NCBI GenBank assembly: GCA_947448525.1
Contig: CANFNV010000007.1
Span: 1-64,000, forward strand
Direction: 5' to 3'
From: Flavobacteriaceae bacterium
GTDB lineage: Bacteria; Bacteroidota; Bacteroidia; Flavobacteriales; Flavobacteriaceae
Length of the DNA stretch: 64,000 nucleotides
Every line of letters begins with the position of its first letter. Within the stretch, counting starts at the first letter, position 1. The notes beneath the pieces were generated by a model. It made no database searches and was not told the DNA's origin. It worked only from the letters and a program-made list of their open reading frames with translations. The translations under genes and the position numbers were made by a program. Shown here in pieces: positions 1 through 7,258 of the stretch.

Positions 1-45
1 AAAACAGCAGATGGGATGGAGCCGGAACAAAAAAACTAACGCAAA

Positions 46-78
46 TAAAAAAGGCAGCCATAAAGCCTGCCTTTTTTT
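46..78. terminator. Bidirectional rho-independent terminator
   Basis: GGCAG (53-57) and CTGCC (67-71) form a hairpin with an A-run on the left and a T-run on the right, so it can stop transcription from either side. It would end the minus-strand tRNA transcript just below it and any plus-strand gene entering from the left edge. Bases 1-45 are too short to assign to a gene. Confidence 0.7.
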
Positions 79-79
79 G

Positions 80-152
80 TGATCCCGCTGGGACTCGAAC
101 CCAGGGCCCCATCATTAAAAGTGATGTGCTCTACCAACTGAGCTATCGAGTC
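80..152 (-). tRNA. tRNA-Lys (anticodon UUU) with an irregular acceptor stem
   Basis: Read on the minus strand, this is a 73-base cloverleaf including the discriminator A. The D-stem GCTC/GAGC, the anticodon stem CATCA/TGATG around loop CTTTTAA, and the T-stem CTGGG/CCCAG around TTCGAGT are all perfect. The anticodon TTT reads lysine codons. CCA is not encoded, which is usual in Bacteroidota. The acceptor strands GACTCGA and CGGGATC do not pair in register: positions 3-70, 6-67 and 7-66 mismatch. Six pairs form only if the A at position 70 is bulged out and A7 is left unpaired. The body is clearly tRNA-Lys, but whether it is charged normally cannot be judged from sequence. Confidence 0.85.
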
Positions 153-278
153 ATTTTCGTTTCTTGAATGCGGGTGCAAATATAAGACCTTATTATTTAT
201 TTTTCAAAGCAATTTTGTTTTAAATTTGTCTTTTTATAATAATATATCTTAACGCCTTAGTTTATAAGGCATTATTTC

Positions 279-797
279 ATGAAGAAAGTTGTTTTAATAG
301 GTTATATGGGAAGTGGCAAGTCGGTTATTGCTAAAAAACTAGCTGCTTTAATTGGGGTTGATTTTCGTGATTTGGATGCTCTAATTGAAAAAAAAATGGA
401 AATGCCTGTCGAAAAAATCTTTTCTTCCAAAGGCGAACTTTACTTCAGAAAACTGGAACAGGAACTTTTTTTGGAATTGTTACAAACAGAAAATAATTTG
501 ATCATTAGCACCGGTGGCGGAACTCCTTGTTATTATAATAATCACGAATTGTTGAATTCCCAAAATGTGGTTTCAATTTATTTAAAAGCGTCTATAGACA
601 CTTTATTCAATAGATTACTCAAAAATAAGCAAAAGCGACCGTTAATTGCTTCTTTGAATGATAGTGAAATTAAAGAATATATTGCCAAACATTTATTCGA
701 AAGGAATTACTATTACAATCAAGCCACTTTCAAAATTGATGTTGATGGAAAAAGTGTAGAACAAACTCTTTCAGAAATCACTAATCTATTAGCCTAA
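279..797 (+). CDS. aroK: Shikimate kinase
   Basis: A cytoplasmic enzyme that phosphorylates the 3-hydroxyl of shikimate with ATP, the fifth step of the chorismate pathway to aromatic amino acids. The 172-residue length is normal for the family. Visible motifs are the P-loop GYMGSGKS near residues 8-15, the shikimate-contacting DLD near residue 31, the STGGGTP segment near residue 78 and the lid arginine in KQKRPLI near residue 118. The ATG start lies directly before the Walker A strand, as in homologues. The last 9 bases overlap the 3' end of the convergent phosphoribosyltransferase gene, so the two transcripts meet tail to tail. No other aromatic-pathway gene is adjacent. Confidence 0.95.
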   Translation: MKKVVLIGYMGSGKSVIAKKLAALIGVDFRDLDALIEKKMEMPVEKIFSSKGELYFRKLEQELFLELLQTENNLIISTGGGTPCYYNNHELLNSQNVVSIYLKASIDTLFNRLLKNKQKRPLIASLNDSEIKEYIAKHLFERNYYYNQATFKIDVDGKSVEQTLSEITNLLA

Positions 798-1286
798 ACG
801 TGCATAACTAGTATTTTTTTCAAATACTACTTCAACATATTCGTGTGAAGAAGTTGAAAGCGAAATGCCTTTGAAATCTACTTTTATAGGATATTTTTTA
901 TGATTTCTATCCACTAAAACTGCGGTTTTAAATTTCTTTAAGGGAACCTCTAAAAAATGTTTTACGCCATACATTAATGTAGAACCAGAATTTAAAACAT
1001 CATCTACTAAAACAATCCCTTTGTTTTGATATTCCTCTTTTGAAATGGAAGTTTTTATAACAGAATTTGTGTCTTTCTTATGGACTGTAACTTCGCATAA
1101 AATAATACGTAATCCGGAAATGGAGTTCAAAACAATGGCCAATTTTTCGGCTAGAATAAAACCATTTAAAGCAATACCGGCTATTACAATACTCTCTTCA
1201 TCTACAAAAGTTTCATAAATCTGATAAGCAATTCGTTTAATTTTATGTTCAATCTCTTCGTGCGTTAAAATAATATTCTCATTCAT
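789..1286 (-). CDS. Phosphoribosyltransferase family protein (PyrR/Hpt-like fold)
   Basis: A type I phosphoribosyltransferase-fold protein. The diagnostic PRPP-binding loop reads VLVDDVLNSGSTL and is followed by the VLVDRNHKKYP stretch typical of PyrR-like and hypoxanthine-type members. The substrate cannot be read from the sequence. It could be an uracil/pyrimidine regulator-type enzyme or an orphan purine enzyme. I chose the ATG giving MNENIILTHEEI, because the 12 residues reachable upstream have no family counterpart and would overlap the preceding gene. It lies 19 bases downstream of the Hsp15-like gene on the same strand and is probably co-transcribed with it. Confidence 0.8.
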   Translation of the reverse strand: MNENIILTHEEIEHKIKRIAYQIYETFVDEESIVIAGIALNGFILAEKLAIVLNSISGLRIILCEVTVHKKDTNSVIKTSISKEEYQNKGIVLVDDVLNSGSTLMYGVKHFLEVPLKKFKTAVLVDRNHKKYPIKVDFKGISLSTSSHEYVEVVFEKNTSYARLG

Positions 1287-1305
1287 AATTTTATTTTTAA
1301 AATTT

Positions 1306-1692
1306 CTATTCAATTTCATCACTATCCGATGTAAATTCTATTCCGTCAATATCTCTTCTGTCTTTTTTGGTTGGACGACCCGTGCCATTTTTGCGGTAAT
1401 GTTCTTTCGATAATTTCAACAGTTCTAAATGCGCAAATGATTCGGCGGGCGTTTCGTCTTTTCTATAAACATCAACCAATTTGGCGCCAACACGATTTGC
1501 AGGAATGTCCAAAACCAATACGATGTGCGTAATTTGGTCTTTTCTGAACGTGATTTTATCGCTCGGAAAAACCTCTTTAGATGCTTTTGCAACTTGACCA
1601 TTAACGGTAATATGATTTTTTTTGCACGCTTCTGTCACCATGTTTCTGGTTTTGTAATAGCGCACACACCATAAGTATTTATCAACTCTCAT
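1306..1692 (-). CDS. S4-domain RNA-binding protein, Hsp15 (HslR) family
   Basis: A small basic RNA-binding protein. The N-terminal S4 domain (MRVDKYLWCVRYYKTR through about residue 65) carries the alpha-L RNA-binding signature KTRNMVTEACKKNHITVNG. A charged tail containing GRPTKKDRRDID follows. In other bacteria Hsp15/RqcP proteins bind free 50S subunits carrying stalled peptidyl-tRNA, and a ribosome-rescue role is inferred here from family only. The ATG at MRVDKYLW fits homologues better than the one six codons upstream. The phosphoribosyltransferase gene follows closely downstream. Confidence 0.85.
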   Translation of the reverse strand: MRVDKYLWCVRYYKTRNMVTEACKKNHITVNGQVAKASKEVFPSDKITFRKDQITHIVLVLDIPANRVGAKLVDVYRKDETPAESFAHLELLKLSKEHYRKNGTGRPTKKDRRDIDGIEFTSDSDEIE

Positions 1693-1771
1693 AAAAATAT
1701 CTAAAATCAACGTTAAATAGTTTACAAAAATAAATCAATATTGTATCTTGCGCACTTAAATTTGATAAATA

Positions 1772-2773
1772 ATGAATAATATTTTTAAAATACTTTCTGT
1801 TTTTGTTTTTTGTGTTGTTATGGCAGCATGTTCCAAAAGTAGTAGTAATTATGTTACTCCTATTCGAGATTACGCATTACAATATGCGGACGATGTAGAT
1901 TCAATAGAGAAATATGTAAGTACTCATTATATGACTGTTGATCCAGTAACTTTTGATGTTACATTTACTAAAATAGGGACGGGCGGTCAACAATCTATTA
2001 AAGATCAAACCTTATATCCACTCAAAGATACCACTGTGGTTCAGAATGGGATTAACTATAAATTTCATTATATTAGATTCAGAGAAGGAACTGAAAGACG
2101 ACCTACACAAGTAGATTCTATTAATATTATTTATAAAGGAGTTACACTAAAAGATCATACAATTTCTGAAAATAATCCTAATGAAATTGATTTTGATGCT
2201 GCTCCAACTCCAGTTTGGTTAAAACTTCAAGAAGTAATTTCGGGGTGGGCTCATGTTATTCCGATGTTTAAGACAGGTACTTATACAGCAGGAACCGGAG
2301 GAAATCCCACAACATACAATAACTTTGGTGCCGGAGTAATGTTTCTGCCATCTGCTTTAGCGTATTATAGTAACAGTACGGTATCGATTCCTTCTTATTC
2401 ACCAATTATTTTTACTTTTAAATTGATTGAATTGCGTTATAGAGATCATGATTATGATGGAATATTATCTAAAGACGAACGCGTTCTCGATCCAAGTATA
2501 AGCCCATTATTTAGATGGAAAGAAAACCCTGCCTCAAGTTACCATAATATAGATTCTCAAGGAGTAGAATTTGATGTTCCTTTCATGGATACTGACGGTG
2601 ATGGAGTAGCCAACATGTATGATGTTGATGATGACGGAGATCACGTTTTGACGAGAGTTGAAATTAAAAATCCATTAGGAGGTTTATATTTATATAATTT
2701 GATACCGGATTGTAGTGGAAATACTACAAGCGCTACACGGGTTAGAAAACATTTAGATTCTGCGTGTCATTAA
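1772..2773 (+). CDS. FKBP-type prolyl isomerase lipoprotein with calcium-type loops
   Basis: A 333-residue lipoprotein whose signal peptide ends in the lipobox MAAC (Cys20). The middle (about residues 60-222) matches Bacteroidota FKBP-type peptidyl-prolyl isomerases, with SGWAHVIPMFKTG, GAGVMFLPSALAYY and the terminal strand FTFKLIEL. Next comes a 12-residue stretch that fits an EF-hand loop exactly, DHDYDGILSKDE (225-236). Two further acidic loops, DTDGDGVANMYD and DVDDDGDHVL (about 273-293), resemble thrombospondin type 3 repeats. It probably acts as an envelope folding factor stabilised by calcium. Isomerase activity is inferred, since such lipoproteins often diverge at the active site. 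A terminator follows immediately. Confidence 0.82.
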   Translation: MNNIFKILSVFVFCVVMAACSKSSSNYVTPIRDYALQYADDVDSIEKYVSTHYMTVDPVTFDVTFTKIGTGGQQSIKDQTLYPLKDTTVVQNGINYKFHYIRFREGTERRPTQVDSINIIYKGVTLKDHTISENNPNEIDFDAAPTPVWLKLQEVISGWAHVIPMFKTGTYTAGTGGNPTTYNNFGAGVMFLPSALAYYSNSTVSIPSYSPIIFTFKLIELRYRDHDYDGILSKDERVLDPSISPLFRWKENPASSYHNIDSQGVEFDVPFMDTDGDGVANMYDVDDDGDHVLTRVEIKNPLGGLYLYNLIPDCSGNTTSATRVRKHLDSACH

Positions 2774-2812
2774 AAAAAAATACCGTTCAAGACATTGAAC
2801 GGTATTTTTTTT
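2772..2812. terminator. Bidirectional terminator between convergent genes
   Basis: The perfect inverted repeat TACCGTTCAA / TTGAACGGTA (2781-2804, loop GACA) is flanked by an A-run on the left and a T-run on the right. It serves both the FKBP lipoprotein gene and the convergent DUF4369 gene. Confidence 0.9.
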
Positions 2813-2813
2813 A

Positions 2814-3530
2814 CTATTTGTATTCCAATTTCTTTCTTTCTGCAATTAATTCATGGAGTTTTTTGCCATAAATTGAATTAGCAATTTTTGGTGTCATCGA
2901 TTTTTGAATAGTGTCTAGATATCTCAAATTGATGTCATAAATTTCGGCTACCGCCACATAGGGTGCTACATCATAATTGGCATGATTTACCGCAAAATTG
3001 GTTGTGTATAAGTACTTTCTTTTAAGTACGTCGTCTTGTTCTTGTTGAATTTTGCTCAATGCAATACTGTTATTTGCTTTGAACGCATCGAATCTTTTTT
3101 TAATTAAATCTAAGTTTTGATCTACGTAACGAGAAACTACTTTTTTATATTCTTCATACAATTCTTGATTTTTAGAACCCGTTATTTTAGCATCAGCTGT
3201 AAAAAAATCTAATGAAGATTCTATAGTAATTGTTCCTGGTTCTACAAAAACAGGAAGATTATTATCCACAGAATTAGTTACACCTCTATCTAAAAATAGA
3301 TAAAACATCTCGGGACAATCAATATTCAAATCACTTGTAAAATGAGAATCACCATCAATTTTTATAGTATCCAAAGCAATTAACGAAGTGTCTTTGATTC
3401 GTTGAATGTATAAAGTGCCTTTTTTAAGTCCTTTAATAAATCCGTTTATATGAAGATTTTTATTTGATTTTTTTTCGGAACATGATGATAAAATAGTTAA
3501 TGATAAAAGGGCTATAATTAGTTTTTGCAT
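2814..3530 (-). CDS. DUF4369-domain lipoprotein
   Basis: A 238-residue lipoprotein with signal peptide MQKLIIALLSLTILSSC, where LSSC is the lipobox. The segment from about residue 28 to 115 (LHINGFIKGLKKGTLYIQRI through FVEPGTITIESS) is a DUF4369 domain. In Bacteroidota this domain usually sits in front of a thioredoxin-like domain in envelope lipoproteins. Here no CxxC thioredoxin module follows, only a helical, charged tail (about 120-238). It is therefore a stand-alone member of unknown function. The start chosen gives a clean signal peptide, whereas an upstream ATG would add twelve residues in front of it. Confidence 0.75.
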   Translation of the reverse strand: MQKLIIALLSLTILSSCSEKKSNKNLHINGFIKGLKKGTLYIQRIKDTSLIALDTIKIDGDSHFTSDLNIDCPEMFYLFLDRGVTNSVDNNLPVFVEPGTITIESSLDFFTADAKITGSKNQELYEEYKKVVSRYVDQNLDLIKKRFDAFKANNSIALSKIQQEQDDVLKRKYLYTTNFAVNHANYDVAPYVAVAEIYDINLRYLDTIQKSMTPKIANSIYGKKLHELIAERKKLEYK

Positions 3531-3629
3531 GATTTTTATTTTTGGCAAAATAATAAAAAATCTCAAATCTATGGCATAAATCGAGGAATAAAAGGGATTA
3601 CAACATTTAAAATTGTTTTATCAACAAGT

Positions 3630-4562
3630 TTAAATAGAGTTAATAAATAGAGTCATTACATGAATTAATTCCGGAATAACAGGCAATTTAGGATCGGAAT
3701 ACGATTTGATATTGTCATCATCCATTTTAATTTCTTTAAAAATATGATTCATATTTTCAATAATTTTCAATTCCGATTTTGGATTGGCTGTATGTAATAA
3801 TTCGGCATCACTAGGTGGGACTTGAATATCTTTAGTGCCGTTGATTATCAAAATTGGAATAGGAAGTTTTTTGATTTCATTTTGAGGATTGTATTTTATC
3901 CAAGAAATCATATAGGGTTGCACGCTTTCTCTAAATAGTGAGTACAATACCTGATTTTTATTTTCAAATGTTTTACCTTCTTTAAGTAAAGCAAAATCTT
4001 TTTCTACGGCTTCTTTCAAAGCAGGAGAATTTTGCACTACTTGTTCCATAATCACTTCATCTGCTGTGCGACCTGCTCCGGCTAGTGAAACATAGGCATC
4101 CACATTATCTTTGGCTGCTACCATACCAATTAAAGAACCTTCGCTATGCCCAGCAATAATAATTTTAGTATATTTTTTTTGTGATTTAAAATAGGTTACA
4201 ACATCCTTGGCATCCTTGATAAAATCTTCAAACGATAGTGTTTTTTCATCTAGTGTTTTAGCAATCATTTGGGCAAAAATTCTTTTATCATAACTAAAAA
4301 CGGCAAATCCATTTTGGGTTAATCCCTCGGCTAAAAATTTCAAAGAGTTGTTTTGTGTGCCCACTTGATTTCCGTTTCTGTTGGTCGGACCAGAACCTGC
4401 AATGAGAATTACCAATTTGGTTTGCGATGTTGAATTTTCGGGTAAAAACAAAGTTCCTTTTATTAGAGAATTAACTTCAATTTCTTGATTAGTAACTTTT
4501 TTTTCTTGAGAAAAGACGCTTGTCGTAATGATTGTGAAAATAAATAAAAAGATATGCTTCAT
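3630..4562 (-). CDS. Secreted alpha/beta hydrolase (serine hydrolase, S33-like)
   Basis: A 310-residue exported hydrolase. The signal peptide MKHIFLFIFTIITTSVFSQ is followed by an alpha/beta fold. The oxyanion region is VILIAGSGPTNRNG, the nucleophile elbow is GHSEGS, the acid region is LIINGTKDIQVPPSD and the catalytic histidine lies in ENMNHIFKE near the C-terminus. The substrate could be an ester or a small peptide and cannot be told from sequence. It is transcribed alone, and a 16-base palindrome sits 16 bases ahead of the start codon, which may be an operator. Confidence 0.82.
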   Translation of the reverse strand: MKHIFLFIFTIITTSVFSQEKKVTNQEIEVNSLIKGTLFLPENSTSQTKLVILIAGSGPTNRNGNQVGTQNNSLKFLAEGLTQNGFAVFSYDKRIFAQMIAKTLDEKTLSFEDFIKDAKDVVTYFKSQKKYTKIIIAGHSEGSLIGMVAAKDNVDAYVSLAGAGRTADEVIMEQVVQNSPALKEAVEKDFALLKEGKTFENKNQVLYSLFRESVQPYMISWIKYNPQNEIKKLPIPILIINGTKDIQVPPSDAELLHTANPKSELKIIENMNHIFKEIKMDDDNIKSYSDPKLPVIPELIHVMTLFINSI

Positions 4563-4578
4563 CTTTGTTTTGTTTTAT

Positions 4579-4594
4579 ACTTATACGTATAAGT
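4579..4594. promoter_or_regulatory. Perfect 16-base palindrome upstream of secreted hydrolase
   Basis: ACTTATACGTATAAGT is a perfect dyad placed 16 bases upstream of the hydrolase ATG, within the probable promoter or leader. Its symmetry and place suit a dimeric repressor site. It has no T-run on either side, so it is not a terminator. The regulator is unknown. Confidence 0.4.
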
Positions 4595-4621
4595 TAACTA
4601 TTTGTTACAGAATTTAGAATA

Positions 4622-4650
4622 TAAAAAAAGCGACAATTTCTTGTCGCTTA
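4622..4650 (-). terminator. Terminator of the DUF2805 gene
   Basis: GCGACAA / TTGTCGC (4630-4647, loop TTTC). On the minus strand the hairpin is followed by a run of seven T, so it ends transcription of the gene at 4670-4945. Confidence 0.88.
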
Positions 4651-4669
4651 TCTTACTGTTTATTTGAAA

Positions 4670-4945
4670 TTAATCAAATTTATTTTTCATATAATATTTT
4701 CCGTCTAAATCGTCAAAGTCATCATCAACCATTGGTTTTGGTTTCGGTTTACTTGCTGTAACTTTCTTCTTCCAGAGCTCAAAGTTGTCTTTGGATAATC
4801 GTTTGCGCATTAATTCGGTTACTTCATTTTCAGTGATTCCAAATTCTGCTTTCAATACTTCAAAAGGTTTTTTTTCCTCTTGAGCCATACTAATAACTCG
4901 TTCTAATTGTTCGTTGTCGAGTTCTACTCTTTTACTTTTTTTCAT
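4670..4945 (-). CDS. DUF2805 / TIGR03643 family protein
   Basis: A 91-residue cytoplasmic protein. The first 65 residues match the TIGR03643 family: LERVISMAQEEKKPFEVLK, then FGITENEVTELMRKRLS, then FELWKKKV. These look like a helix-turn-helix fold ending in a basic patch. An acidic linker and tail follow (MVDDDFDDLDGKYYMKNK). The family is widespread in marine and freshwater bacteria and has no established function; the fold suggests nucleic acid binding. It has its own terminator. Confidence 0.8.
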   Translation of the reverse strand: MKKSKRVELDNEQLERVISMAQEEKKPFEVLKAEFGITENEVTELMRKRLSKDNFELWKKKVTASKPKPKPMVDDDFDDLDGKYYMKNKFD

Positions 4946-5053
4946 AAGTGGAAAAGTACAATTAACATTAATTCTAAATACACAATCAATTCAAAAACCA
5001 ATATTAAGAAAAAAAATAATTACTTTTTAAAATGAATGTTATTTTTTAATAAT

Positions 5054-5656
5054 TTATTTTAAAATGCGAAACGTAAGATTAATTCTAGGTCCGATTGTTT
5101 TTTCCGTTTTCGGAATTTGATGTTTCCAAAAATGTTGTGTTTCGCCTTTCATTAATAGTAAACTTCCATGTTCTAATGTTATTTTTTGTTTGGCATCCAA
5201 AATGGTATTATGCTTCAAATGAAAACTTCGTTCGGCACCAAAACTAACTGAGGCAATCATTGGATTTCTTCCCAATTCTTTTTCATTATCCGCATGCCAA
5301 CCATTACTGTCTTTACCGTCACGGTATAAATTTAATAAAACGGTGGTAAAATTTTTCTGGCAGATTTCTTCAATTTCATTTTTAATATACATCAAAAGCG
5401 GATTCCAACGATGAGGTTGCATTACAATGTTGGAATAGGAGTAGGGTTTTCCTTCATTACCAAAAAGTGCTGTCATTCGGGGTTGTGCATGCGATTTTCC
5501 AAAAACAGTAATAGTATCATTTTGCCACGGAATTTCATGTAACAATTTTTCAAAAAGCAGGTTTGATTTTTCAGCATCAAATAAATTAGGAAAATATACA
5601 ATATCTGCATTGGGTAAATCAAACGAAATTTTTTCTGATGGAAATAGCGAATTCAT
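5054..5656 (-). CDS. AlkB-like 2-oxoglutarate/Fe(II) dioxygenase (alkylated DNA repair)
   Basis: An AlkB-family dioxygenase that would oxidatively remove alkyl groups from DNA or RNA bases, using Fe(II) and 2-oxoglutarate. The iron ligands are visible as the HAD of NGWHADNE and the later histidine in GETQHFWKH. The 2-oxoglutarate arginines lie in PRINLTFR. The nucleotide-recognition lid contains QPRMTALFG, as in the ALKBH2/3-like subgroup. The ATG giving MNSLFPSEK is used, since the only extension upstream depends on a TTG. At about 200 residues it is normal for the subgroup. It stands 32 bases below the transporter gene and may be read from the same transcript. Confidence 0.88.
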   Translation of the reverse strand: MNSLFPSEKISFDLPNADIVYFPNLFDAEKSNLLFEKLLHEIPWQNDTITVFGKSHAQPRMTALFGNEGKPYSYSNIVMQPHRWNPLLMYIKNEIEEICQKNFTTVLLNLYRDGKDSNGWHADNEKELGRNPMIASVSFGAERSFHLKHNTILDAKQKITLEHGSLLLMKGETQHFWKHQIPKTEKTIGPRINLTFRILK

Positions 5657-5688
5657 AGTCAAATAATAGCGGATTTTTGTTTAATAAT

Positions 5689-6591
5689 CTACTTTTTAGA
5701 GATAGATGTTGACTTTATATTCATGATGACAATTGCTATAATTATTAAACAAATGCCCATCCATTGAATTGCAACAACTTTTTCATTAAGAATTAGAAAT
5801 GCCATTATTACTGAAACCGGCAATTCAAGTGCCGAAACAATACTACCCAAACCAATTCCTGTTATTGGGAAACCAGCATTCATCAATATTGGTGGAATAA
5901 TGGTTCCAAATAAGGCCATAAAGATTCCCCATTTAAAGAAAATATGAAAATTAAATGGTGTAATTTGAGTAAATAGGGTAAATATAAATACGATAACAGC
6001 ACCTCCAAAAAGCATAAACAGACTGCGTTGTGCGGATGATATTTCAATAGCGACTTTATTGGCTGTAAACATCGTTGTAGTAAAGGATGCCGCCGCAAGT
6101 ATTCCCCAAAAAATGCCGTGCCAATCAATTTGGGTTGTATTGTTTATTAAGTTTGTTGCCAAAACAGTTCCAATTAAAACAATAATGACCGATAGTATTT
6201 TTTTTATAGACGGCACTTTTTTTCCTAAAAACCATTCTAATAATACGCCCATCCAAACGGTTTGCATCAGTAACACTATTGCAATGGAAACTGCTATATA
6301 TTTGACGCATAAATAATAAAAAATACTGGTCAGCCCAAGAGATGTGCCTGCAATCATTAGTTGTATTATATTTTTTGAAGTAGCTTTCTTTGTTTCCGAT
6401 TTATTTCTTGTTTTTTGAAACGTGTTAATAATCAAAAGTCCAAGAATTCCATAAATGAATTGTGCGCAAATGACTTCTGCTGTTGTATAGTGTTCTTTAT
6501 AGGCCAATTTTACAAATGTGGCTAACATTCCATAACTGGTAGCTCCCAATCCAACTAAAAAAACTCCCTTTATAATGCTGTTCTTTACCAT
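5689..6591 (-). CDS. EamA/DMT-family transporter
   Basis: A 300-residue inner-membrane protein with ten predicted transmembrane helices arranged as two EamA repeats (about residues 10-140 and 155-292). This is the layout of the drug/metabolite transporter superfamily. Typical features are a first-repeat ending in VLIGTVLATNLI and a second-repeat ending in LIIIAIVIMNI. Such proteins export amino acids, purines or other small metabolites, and the substrate is not readable from sequence. The C-terminal SISKK tail is cytoplasmic. The AlkB-like gene follows 32 bases downstream on the same strand. Confidence 0.88.
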   Translation of the reverse strand: MVKNSIIKGVFLVGLGATSYGMLATFVKLAYKEHYTTAEVICAQFIYGILGLLIINTFQKTRNKSETKKATSKNIIQLMIAGTSLGLTSIFYYLCVKYIAVSIAIVLLMQTVWMGVLLEWFLGKKVPSIKKILSVIIVLIGTVLATNLINNTTQIDWHGIFWGILAAASFTTTMFTANKVAIEISSAQRSLFMLFGGAVIVFIFTLFTQITPFNFHIFFKWGIFMALFGTIIPPILMNAGFPITGIGLGSIVSALELPVSVIMAFLILNEKVVAIQWMGICLIIIAIVIMNIKSTSISKK

Positions 6592-6945
6592 TTTAAATTT
6601 TAAATAACTTACAAATATAGTTGAACTAAAGTAGGCTAAGCGTATAAATTAAAAAAATCCATTCGTAGCATGTTCGGATCTATGTATAGCTTAAAATAAG
6701 AACTTTTTTAAGAGTTGGATCTGATTCTAATAATTTATTGCCACTGATTCACAGATTATTTTTAAAATCAGTGTTTATAGGGCTGATAAAGTTTCAATAA
6801 AATACGTATTACCGAGCATAATTTAATTAAAAAAGATTAACATGATTTATGATAAGTTTATGTATAAATTAACTATATCCAAAAAGTAGAGCTGTAGATT
6901 TGTTATAGAAATTTAAATAATTATTAATTCAAAAAATTTAAAAAA
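6592..6945. other. AT-rich intergenic region, no gene seen
   Basis: No credible reading frame. It contains an inverted repeat CACTGATT (6742-6749) / AATCAGTG (6766-6773) in a sequence beginning GCCACTGATTCACAGATTA, of a kind that looks like a dispersed intergenic element in flavobacteria (recollection, not checked). A TAGATTTG box at 6895-6902 fits the Bacteroidota -7 element and probably serves the small gene at 6946. Confidence 0.45.
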
Positions 6946-7131
6946 ATGAAAAAATTAATTTCAACAATGGCATTAGCAGCTTTATTAATTGGTGGTACTG
7001 TAACTGCTCAAGAAAAACCAGCTAAAAAAGAAGCATCTAAAACTGAGAAAAAAGAAGCAAAATCTGAGAAAAAAGAAACAGCTAAAGCAGAAAAGAAAGA
7101 AGCTAAATCTGAAAAGAAAGAAGCTAAATAA
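6946..7131 (+). CDS. Small exported Lys/Glu/Ala-rich protein
   Basis: A 61-residue protein. A signal peptide (MKKLISTMALAALLIGGTVTAQ) is followed by about 39 residues made almost entirely of Lys, Glu, Ala, Ser and Thr, in repeats of the type KKEAKSEKKE. The mature part should be a single charged helix in the periplasm. No enzymatic motif exists. Similar tiny exported lysine-rich proteins occur in flavobacteria, without assigned function. A TAnnTTTG box sits about 44 bases upstream and a strong terminator follows, so it is an independent unit. Confidence 0.75.
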   Translation: MKKLISTMALAALLIGGTVTAQEKPAKKEASKTEKKEAKSEKKETAKAEKKEAKSEKKEAK

Positions 7132-7156
7132 ATGAAATTGAATTTTAATTCAACTG

Positions 7157-7190
7157 AAAAGTGCCCAAGTAAAATTGGGCACTTTTTTAT
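7157..7190 (+). terminator. Terminator of the small Lys/Glu-rich gene
   Basis: GTGCCCAA (7161-7168) and TTGGGCAC (7175-7182) form a strong stem followed by TTTTTT. The A-run before the stem makes it partly bidirectional, so it may also end the M4 protease transcript from the right. Confidence 0.9.
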
Positions 7191-7258
7191 TTGTCTTTAT
7201 TTGGTTGTGTTATAAAAATAGAACTTTCTTTTTAATAATTTCAATTTACAAATTGATG

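Noticed and set aside
1..39. Possible C-terminus of a plus-strand gene ending in TAA at 37-39
   Set aside because: Only twelve codons are visible and the other frames are equally open, so no gene can be supported.
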